Positions 58,626 to 64,000 of a DNA stretch of 64,000 bases are shown here, in pieces. The translations under genes and the position numbers were made by a program. Under the pieces are notes generated by a model that made no database searches, was not told the origin of the DNA, and saw nothing but the letters and a program-made list of their open reading frames with translations. The stretch's first letter is position 1. Every line of letters starts with the position of its first letter. The stretch is from Nocardioides sp. GY 10127 (GTDB taxonomy: Bacteria; Actinomycetota; Actinomycetes; Propionibacteriales; Nocardioidaceae): contig NZ_STGL01000003.1 in assembly GCF_004919085.1 (NCBI RefSeq), positions 496,001 through 560,000 of the forward strand, given 5' to 3'.

Positions 58626-59260
58626 GAGACGGGCTTGCGGGCGCCCGGCGCCTCGGCGTCCGGGCGACGCAGGTAGAGCGGCTCGGGGTCGAGCAGGCCG
58701 ACGAGCTCCTCGGTGATGGCGACGGCCATCCAGGCGGCGCTGGGTCGGCGCGGCCCCGCGGTGCGCGCGAAGTGCTCCGGGTAGAGGTCGGCCCCCTCCC
58801 CCACGACGAGCGCGTCGGTCGCGGCCGCGGCCGGCTTGACCACCACCGGCCCCTCGACCCGGTTGCCCTCGGCGTCGTAGGAGGCCAGGTAGACCTCCTT
58901 GCGCCGGGCGTCGGTGGCCACGAGGAAGGGCTCGGCCACCTCGCCGGTCCCCACGGCCTGCGCGGCCAGGACGTCGAGGGTGCACACGCCGTAGACCGGC
59001 ACCTGCAGGACGTGGCCGAGCGTCCGCGCGGTCACGAGCCCGACCCGCAGGCCGGTGAACGGGCCCGGACCGACCCCGACACCCACGGCGGTGACGTCGA
59101 ACCGGTCGGCGCCGGCGTCCGCGAGGACCTTCTCGATCAGCGGGGCGAGCTGCTCCCCGTGCCGCATCGCCACGTCGGCGTCCGCCGAGGCGACGACTCG
59201 CTCGCCGTCGTGCAGGGCGGCGGTGACGCGGGGAGTGGCGGTGTCGAACGTGAGCAGCAC
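58622..59260 (-). CDS. tsaB: t6A biosynthesis protein TsaB
   Basis: A 212-residue ASKHA-like partner of TsaD. It begins MLLTFDTATPRVTAALHDGE from GTG 59260 and has HGEQLAPLIEKVLADAG, VGVGPGPFTGLRVGLVTART and LVATDARRKEVYLASYD. tsaE, usually just upstream in actinobacteria, is absent here. The 62-base tandem array starts 59 bases upstream instead. Confidence 0.95.
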   Translation of the reverse strand: MLLTFDTATPRVTAALHDGERVVASADADVAMRHGEQLAPLIEKVLADAGADRFDVTAVGVGVGPGPFTGLRVGLVTARTLGHVLQVPVYGVCTLDVLAAQAVGTGEVAEPFLVATDARRKEVYLASYDAEGNRVEGPVVVKPAAAATDALVVGEGADLYPEHFARTAGPRRPSAAWMAVAITEELVGLLDPEPLYLRRPDAEAPGARKPVS

Positions 59261-59318
59261 GTCTGCAGGCTAGGCCCTCGGACGGCTCCTCGACGCACCC
59301 GGGCGGCCCCGTGGCCGC

Positions 59319-59868
59319 GGGACGTCAGACGAAACGACCCCGGGAGCGTCCGCCCTGGATGACGTCCCCGCTGCTGGCCCGGGACGTCATACGAAACGGC
59401 CCCGTGAACGTCCGCCCTGGATGACCTCCCCACAGCCGACCCGGGACGTCATACGAAACGGCCCCGTGAACGTCCGCCCTGGATGACCTCCCCACAGCCG
59501 ACCCGGGACGTCATACGAAACGACCCCGTGAACGTCCGCCCTGGATGACCTCCCCACAGCCGACCCGGGACGTCATACGAAACGGCCCCGTGAACGTCCG
59601 CCCTGGATGACCTCCCCACAGCCGACCCGGGACGTCATACGAAACGACCCCGTGAACGTCCGCCCTGGATGACCTCCCCACAGCCGACCCGGGACGTCAT
59701 ACGAAACGGCCCCGTGAACGTCCGCCCTGGATGACCTCCCCACAGCCGACCCGGGACGTCATACGAAACGACCCCGTGAACGTCCGCCCTGGATGACCTC
59801 CCCACAGCCGACCCGGGACGTCATACGAAACGACCCCCACACAGACCGCCACGTATGACGTCCCCACC
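59319..59868. repeat. 62-bp tandem repeat array, nine copies
   Basis: Units begin GGGACGTCATACGAAACG at 59319 (diverged), 59381, 59443, 59505, 59567, 59629, 59691, 59753 and 59815 (diverged after about 25 bases). Copies 3-8 differ at one base (GAAACGG or GAAACGA) that alternates strictly, giving a 124-base higher-order period. Each junction forms an inverted repeat of ATGACSTCCC with GGGACGTCAT; copy 9 has a 13-base perfect inverted repeat (59815-59827 and 59852-59864). The unit is not a multiple of three. The gap 59261-59939 holds no gene. Confidence 0.95.
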
Positions 59869-59939
59869 ACCGGCGGTGCCCCTGCAACCGAAGTAGGCAA
59901 GGCGGTTGGTCAGACACCGCCCACCACCCGCCCCCGGGC

Positions 59940-60683
59940 TCAGCCGGCGGCGCGCTCGGCGTACTCGAGGGCGGCGGCGTTGACCTGCGCCACGTACTCG
60001 TCGGAGTGGTTGTAGCTGTAGACGGCGGCCGTCCAGGCGGCGGAGCTGTCGAGGTCCTGCCCCGAGGCGCACAGGTACCGGGCGGCGGTGGCCGCCGCGT
60101 CGTCGATGTCGAGGGGGTCGGCGACACCGTCCCCGTCACCGTCCGTGGCCCAGGGGTCCCACGAGCTCCGGAGGAACTGCATCGGACCCACCGCGTGCTC
60201 CCACGTGGTGTCGCCGTGCCACGCCTGCGACTCCGCGTCGGAGTGGATCGCGGCGAAGCCGTCCGTGCCGTCGAGGGCCGGGCCGATGATCGGGGTGCTC
60301 GAGCGGCCGTCGGCGTCCAGCGTCCGGCCGCCGATCGTGCCGTGCTGGGACTCCACCCACCCGATGCCCGCGAGGGTCGTCCACCCGACGTTGCAGCCGG
60401 CGACGCCACTGATCTGGGCGTTCGCGTACGCGCGCAGGGCCGGCACCGGGATGCCCGTGAGGGCGGCGGTGTCGGCCAGCCAGGCCTGGTCGACCGACTG
60501 CGTGCCGGCGCGGGCGGCCGAGCGCCCGACGGCCGTGCGCCCGTCCCCGCCCACCTTCGCGGGCACGGTCTCGCTCACCGGAGTGAGGTCGAGGGTGCGC
60601 TCGGGGGCGTAGAGGTGGGTGGCCCCGAACCCGACCGCCGCGACCAGCAGGAGCAGTCCGGCCGCCCGCGCGACCGTGCTCAC
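59940..60683 (-). CDS. Secreted or membrane-anchored lytic transglycosylase
   Basis: A 247-residue protein from GTG 60683. An N-terminal hydrophobic segment (about 6-22) serves as signal or anchor. The catalytic domain is of the SLT_2/MltB-like type: NVGWTTLAGIGWVESQHGTI (catalytic Glu), AVGPMQFLRSSWDPWATDGD, and PLDIDDAAATAARYLCASG. It cuts the glycan strand of peptidoglycan. It begins 4 bases after pstB ends, in the same transcription unit, an unusual partner for a phosphate-type ATPase. Confidence 0.88.
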   Translation of the reverse strand: MSTVARAAGLLLLVAAVGFGATHLYAPERTLDLTPVSETVPAKVGGDGRTAVGRSAARAGTQSVDQAWLADTAALTGIPVPALRAYANAQISGVAGCNVGWTTLAGIGWVESQHGTIGGRTLDADGRSSTPIIGPALDGTDGFAAIHSDAESQAWHGDTTWEHAVGPMQFLRSSWDPWATDGDGDGVADPLDIDDAAATAARYLCASGQDLDSSAAWTAAVYSYNHSDEYVAQVNAAALEYAERAAG

Positions 60684-60687
60684 CGGC

Positions 60688-61599
60688 TCACCCGAACCGG
60701 CCGTTGACGTAGGCGGCCGTCCGCTCGTCGCGCGGGGACTCGAACATGGCCGAGGTGTCGCCGTGCTCGACGATGACGCCGGGCGTGCCGTGGGAGGCGA
60801 GGAAGAAGGCGCACTGGTCGGAGACGCGCGCGGCCTGCTGCATGTTGTGGGTGACGATGACGATGGTGACCTCGCTGGCGAGCTCGAGCATCGTCTCCTC
60901 GATGACGCGGGTCGAGGTCGGGTCCAGCGCCGAGCAGGGCTCGTCCATGAGCAGGACGCGGGGCTTGACCGCGAGGGAGCGGGCGATGCACAGCCGCTGC
61001 TGCTGACCGCCCGAGAGCCCACCGCCCGGAGCGTCCAGCCGGTCCTTGACCTCCTTCCAGAGGCCGCCCTTCGTCAGGCAGGACTCCACCAGGTCGTCCT
61101 TGGCCGAGCGGGAGGCCTTGGTGCCGGTGAGCTTGAGCCCGGCCAGGACGTTCTCGCGGATGGACATCGCCGGGAACGGGTTGGGCTTCTGGAAGACCAT
61201 GCCGATGGCCCGGCGGGCGTCGATGAGTCGCTTCTGGGGCGAGTAGATGTCCTCGCCGTCCAGCCAGACCTCGCCGGCGAGCTGGGCGCTCGGCACCAGC
61301 TCGTGCATGCGGTTGAGGATGCGCAGGAAGGTGGACTTGCCGCAGCCCGACGGGCCGATCAGCGCGGTGATGCGCCCGGCCTGCATCGTGAGGGAGACCC
61401 GGTCGAGCACCTTGTGCGAGCCGAACCAGGCGGTGATCTCCCGGGCGTCCAGCTCCGCGAGGCCGCCCGACGGCAGCGCCGGCGCGCCCGCACCCGTCCG
61501 CGCGGGGGGCGCGAGCGGGGCGTCGAGGGTCACCGGGGAGGCCGGGGCCGCGAGGGCATCCGGCACGGGCGGGAGCACGGTGGTGGCGTCGTCAGTCAT
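60688..61599 (-). CDS. pstB: Phosphate-type ABC transporter ATP-binding protein
   Basis: A 303-residue ABC ATPase from ATG 61599. A Pro/Ala-rich N-terminal extension of about 50 residues, absent from most PstB proteins, precedes the domain. Walker A is [20 protein letters not shown], the signature [15 protein letters not shown], and Walker [37 protein letters not shown] and [14 protein letters not shown] are PstB-specific. No pstC or pstA gene lies between it and the pstS-like gene, so the permease must be encoded elsewhere or the unit has another use. Confidence 0.92.
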   Translation of the reverse strand: MTDDATTVLPPVPDALAAPASPVTLDAPLAPPARTGAGAPALPSGGLAELDAREITAWFGSHKVLDRVSLTMQAGRITALIGPSGCGKSTFLRILNRMHELVPSAQLAGEVWLDGEDIYSPQKRLIDARRAIGMVFQKPNPFPAMSIRENVLAGLKLTGTKASRSAKDDLVESCLTKGGLWKEVKDRLDAPGGGLSGGQQQRLCIARSLAVKPRVLLMDEPCSALDPTSTRVIEETMLELASEVTIVIVTHNMQQAARVSDQCAFFLASHGTPGVIVEHGDTSAMFESPRDERTAAYVNGRFG

Positions 61600-61754
61600 G
61601 GTGTGGAGGACCTCGGGTGGAGGGGCGCCGAGGCGCCGGGGCATCAGGGTAGGGCGTGGGTCCGACGGGGCCCACGACGCCTCTCGGGCGGCCGCCGTGA
61701 GGCGACCGCCCGGGGCGGGTGGTGCGGGTGCAGCGGGTCGTGCGGGTGCGGGCA

Positions 61755-61777
61755 CCGGGGCGGTCGACCCGCCCCGG
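61755..61777 (-). terminator. Hairpin after the pstS-like gene
   Basis: Arms CCGGGGCGG and CCGCCCCGG with a 5-base centre lie 12 bases beyond the pstS-like stop. It may end or thin out transcription before pstB. The rest of 61600-61754 is G/C-rich without a gene. Confidence 0.6.
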
Positions 61778-61788
61778 CACCCACGGCG

Positions 61789-63366
61789 TCACTTGACGAC
61801 GGACACCTTGGTGGAGTCCTGCGAGGCCGCGGCAGCCTTGTTGCCGAGGTACGTCGCGGTGAGGGTGGACGTGCCCTTGGGCAGGACCACCTTGGCCGAG
61901 GCGGCGCCCTTCTTCAGGGAGAGGGTCGCGACGACCTTCTTGCCCTTGAGGAGCTTCACCTTGCCGGCGACGGTGCCGCTGGTGCGCGACTGGTACTTCA
62001 CGGCGACCTTGACGGCCACGGCCTTCTTCGAGGCGGCGCCGGCCTTGACCTTCTTGGGCGCGGTCACGGTGGTGACGGAGCGGTCCTGGACCAGCAGCGA
62101 GACGGAGTCGCTGGAGGCGGTGAACGCGTCGGCGTCGGTCGGGACGAACGAGGCGGTGACGGTCTGCTGACCGCCCTTGACGCCGGTCAGGGTCGCGGTG
62201 GCGACGCCGTCCACGACGTCGGCGGTCACCGAGGTGCTGCCCGCACCGAAGACGACGGTGCCGGCCGGGTCGGCGTCGGTGGCGGTGACGTCGGCGGTCA
62301 CCTTCACCTTGCGGGCCGCCGGGTTGGTGGCGGTGAGCGCGGTGGCCGTCTCCACGGTGCTCGCGCTGGTGTTCGCGGTGAAGTTGGACGTGGCGGCCTG
62401 GGTGGCCTCGCCGCAGACGCCGTCGTCGGTGGTGCGGGCGAGCTGCTCGAAGCCGGCGGCCTCGATCAGGGCGGTGGCGTCGTCGGAGCAGAGGAAGCCG
62501 TCCTCGCCGAAGACGGCCTGGATGTCCTCGTCGGCCAGGCCGGAGGCGCGGACGACGTTGTACATGGCGCGCTGGGCCAGGAAGCCGTTCTCCAGGGAGA
62601 TGACGTCGCCGACCAGCTTGGCGCGACCGGTGGAGAACGGGGCGATCGCGTCGGCGTCGTCCTCGATGTCCGTGGGGTCGTGCTCCTGGGTCTCGGTGAC
62701 CGTGCCGGCCAGCGTGACGTCGACGCCGCCGTTGGCGGCCTTGAGCTGGGCGAGGAAGAAGGAGCGCGTGCCGGAGCCCGACTGCGGGATCAGCGGGACG
62801 ATGGTGCCGGCGGTGCCGCCGAGCTCGGACCAGTCGGTGTAGGTGCCGTCGTAGATCCCGACGATCTGCTCCGCGGTCAGCGAGGCGGGCGCGTGGGTGG
62901 CCACGTTGCCCGACACGGCCATCTGCAGGCCGTCGACGGCGAAGGGGAAGGCGTAGAGCGAGGCGTTGACCTCGGTGGTCGACAGCGCCGAGGAGGAGCG
63001 GGCGAAGTCGATGTCGGCGTTGTCGGTGGCGCCGTAGAGCAGGGCCTTGCCCGCACCGGAGCCGTTGGGGCGGTCGATGTCGCCGGAGGGCAGGGTGATC
63101 GTCCCGCCGTTGTCGGCCTGGAAGGACGCGATCCGGCCGGTGGTGAGGCCCGCGTTGTAGCCGGCGACGTCGCCGTAGCCCTCGGCGGCGTAGTGCATCG
63201 CGATCTGGGTGGTGTCCGAGCCGACGCCGATGAGGTCGGAGGACTCCGGGGTGAAGGACGGGTCGTAGTCGCCCGTGGCCGCCAGGGCCGGGGTGGCGAC
63301 GAGCGCGAGGCTCGCACCGAGGACGGTGGCGACGAGGCCGCCGCGGAGGGTCTTGCTCACCAGCAT
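61789..63366 (-). CDS. PstS-like phosphate-binding protein with C-terminal Ig-like repeats
   Basis: A 525-residue exported protein from ATG 63366. A classic signal peptide (VATVLGASLALVATPALA, cut near residue 29) precedes a PstS-type binding domain (about 35-300) with PLIPQSGSGTRSFFLAQL, the phosphate-binding SGSGTR motif, and DIDFARSSSAL. Two Ig-like domains follow (about 320-525: VKVTADVTATDADPAGTVVF, TLTGVKGGQQTVTASFVPTD, TLSLKKGAASAKVVLPKGTS). It has no lipobox and no LPXTG anchor. Such long PstS relatives may bind a ligand other than free phosphate or act at the surface. Confidence 0.85.
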   Translation of the reverse strand: MLVSKTLRGGLVATVLGASLALVATPALAATGDYDPSFTPESSDLIGVGSDTTQIAMHYAAEGYGDVAGYNAGLTTGRIASFQADNGGTITLPSGDIDRPNGSGAGKALLYGATDNADIDFARSSSALSTTEVNASLYAFPFAVDGLQMAVSGNVATHAPASLTAEQIVGIYDGTYTDWSELGGTAGTIVPLIPQSGSGTRSFFLAQLKAANGGVDVTLAGTVTETQEHDPTDIEDDADAIAPFSTGRAKLVGDVISLENGFLAQRAMYNVVRASGLADEDIQAVFGEDGFLCSDDATALIEAAGFEQLARTTDDGVCGEATQAATSNFTANTSASTVETATALTATNPAARKVKVTADVTATDADPAGTVVFGAGSTSVTADVVDGVATATLTGVKGGQQTVTASFVPTDADAFTASSDSVSLLVQDRSVTTVTAPKKVKAGAASKKAVAVKVAVKYQSRTSGTVAGKVKLLKGKKVVATLSLKKGAASAKVVLPKGTSTLTATYLGNKAAAASQDSTKVSVVK

Positions 63367-63442
63367 GGTCGTGTTCTCTCTCTGAGTGATCCCTGCGTCG
63401 TCCACCGGAGGAGTCGCGGCAGACGAAGGACGGGGAAGAGTG

Positions 63443-63462
63443 TGACCTGAAAATCCAGGTCA
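63443..63462 (-). promoter_or_regulatory. Operator-like palindrome in the pstS-like promoter region
   Basis: TGACCTG-AAAATC-CAGGTCA lies in the A/T-rich 151-base region between the sortase-like and pstS-like genes. On the reverse strand it overlaps TTGACC, a possible -35. A single GTTCACCC (63504-63511) resembles one unit of a Pho box, but the direct-repeat series expected for PhoP was not clear. Confidence 0.4.
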
Positions 63463-63517
63463 AATCTAGTAAAACGAACTGATTTTCGGATACGTTGGAG
63501 GGTTGTTCACCCACGCG

Positions 63518-64000
63518 TCAAATGACGTTGGGCAGCAACCTGACGACGACGTCGGTGGTGACCCAGGCCAACGCCAGGACGACCGGGGAGGCGACGGTCC
63601 ACACCAGGGCCGCGGACCACCGCTGACGTGCGGCGATGAGGAGGAGCGCGAGCCCCACAAGCCCCGCGAGGCAGGCGGTGAGGAGCGGCAGGACGACGTC
63701 CGCCTCGGTGCCCATCAGCTGCTCGCTGTCGGGCAGCGCGGACGGCAGCCCGGCCGGCGCCGCGAAGGCGTTCTTGGCCTCGGCGTCGACGTAGACCGCG
63801 TCCCCGGGGCTCAGCGCGCCCAGCCGCCCGTCGGTGGTGGCCGTCGCCAGGACGACCCGGGCGGTGCCCGCCGTGCGCGCCGCCGGCAGCGGGTCACCCG
63901 TGCCGCGGACGTCCAGGACGGTGAAGGTCTTCGTGCCCTGCGCGACCACGACCTGGAAGGTGTCCCCCGGCCGCAGCTGCGCCAGCGCGGCGAACGGCCG
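63518..64000 (-). CDS. Sortase-like membrane protein, 3' part (gene continues past the window)
   Basis: The reading frame is open to the window edge, so the start is outside. The visible 160 residues begin RPFAALAQLRPGDTFQVVVA, then TFTVLDVRGTGDPLP, ARVVLATATTDGRLGALSPG, DAVYVDAEAK, and two C-terminal membrane segments. The first part resembles the second half of a class E/F-type sortase beta-barrel. Where a sortase has its catalytic Cys (TLxTC), this has ATATT, so no Cys is seen. It may be a sortase relative with changed chemistry. It stands directly upstream of the pstS-like gene. Confidence 0.65.
   Translation of the reverse strand, partial: RPFAALAQLRPGDTFQVVVAQGTKTFTVLDVRGTGDPLPAARTAGTARVVLATATTDGRLGALSPGDAVYVDAEAKNAFAAPAGLPSALPDSEQLMGTEADVVLPLLTACLAGLVGLALLLIAARQRWSAALVWTVASPVVLALAWVTTDVVVRLLPNVI

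Noticed and set aside
59319..59868. CRISPR array
   Set aside because: Repeats are 62 bases and directly adjacent with no unique spacers, and no cas genes are in the window.
59697..59900. Small protein encoded across the 62-bp repeats
   Set aside because: The unit is not a multiple of three, the frame shifts each copy, and no ribosome site is seen.
61789..63366. Sortase substrate signal on the PstS-like protein
   Set aside because: The C-terminus ends in an Ig-like strand (KVSVVK) with no LPXTG-like motif, hydrophobic helix or basic tail.
63504..63511. Pho box upstream of the pstS-like gene
   Set aside because: Only one GTTCACCC unit is clear; the 11-base direct repeats expected for PhoP were not convincing.

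Overview
The window is very GC-rich DNA with strong G/C bias at third codon positions, many GTG starts and 1- or 4-base stop/start overlaps. It comes from a high-GC Gram-positive actinobacterium. Mycothiol-dependent formaldehyde detoxification (55171-56900), an F420-type oxidoreductase (19471-20499), GuaB3 beside GuaB, and the order pcrA / M23 peptidase / sucC / sucD / PerM-like protein (also seen in mycobacteria) all agree with this. Xylose genes and overall style suggest a soil or plant-polymer-degrading member of the Micrococcales (Cellulomonas-like). The genus is an inference.

Layout. 42-11526: PerM-like membrane protein; a sigma-like protein fused to a membrane-anchored domain; an ECF sigma factor overlapping its probable membrane partner; sucDC; a CRP/GlxR-type operator; a membrane M23 peptidase; pcrA. 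11527-19250: small regulatory and membrane genes among palindrome-rich repeats. These include an AbiEi/DUF559-like protein bracketed by repeats, a LuxR-type two-component pair with a PspC-domain kinase and a divergent PspC gene, and a glycerophosphodiesterase. 19389-31433: an oxidoreductase behind a perfect palindrome, an MMPL exporter, and a xylose regulon (three-gene ABC importer with divergent ROK regulator, then xylB-xylA-ROK regulator), with operator-like palindromes over the two promoters. 31555-35010: an MscS channel and small stress/envelope proteins. 35134-46585: guanine nucleotide genes (guaA, guaB3, guaB) mixed with a GMC oxidoreductase/aldehyde dehydrogenase pair and a nitrilase-GNAT-rnhA operon. 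46773-54901: vWA protein, GT39-like membrane protein, ACT-GNAT protein, groES-groEL with two CIRCE operators, a methyltransferase and two small envelope proteins. 55171-59260: mycothiol-linked detoxification, then tsaD-rimI-tsaB. 59319-64000: a nine-copy 62-bp tandem array, a lytic transglycosylase, pstB, a PstS-like protein with Ig-like repeats, and the end of a sortase-like membrane protein.

Most genes are ordinary actinobacterial genes. The least ordinary signals are: a 253-bp element of four palindromes present twice without length change, one copy lying between 16-bp direct repeats exactly at the shared stop of two convergent genes; the 62-bp array with an alternating 124-bp higher-order period; a reverse-strand terminator between two divergent genes; a phosphate-type binding protein and ATPase with no permease genes, next to a sortase-like protein with no visible catalytic cysteine; and the sigma-like/membrane fusion. 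No CRISPR array, rRNA, tRNA, prophage or transposase gene was seen.
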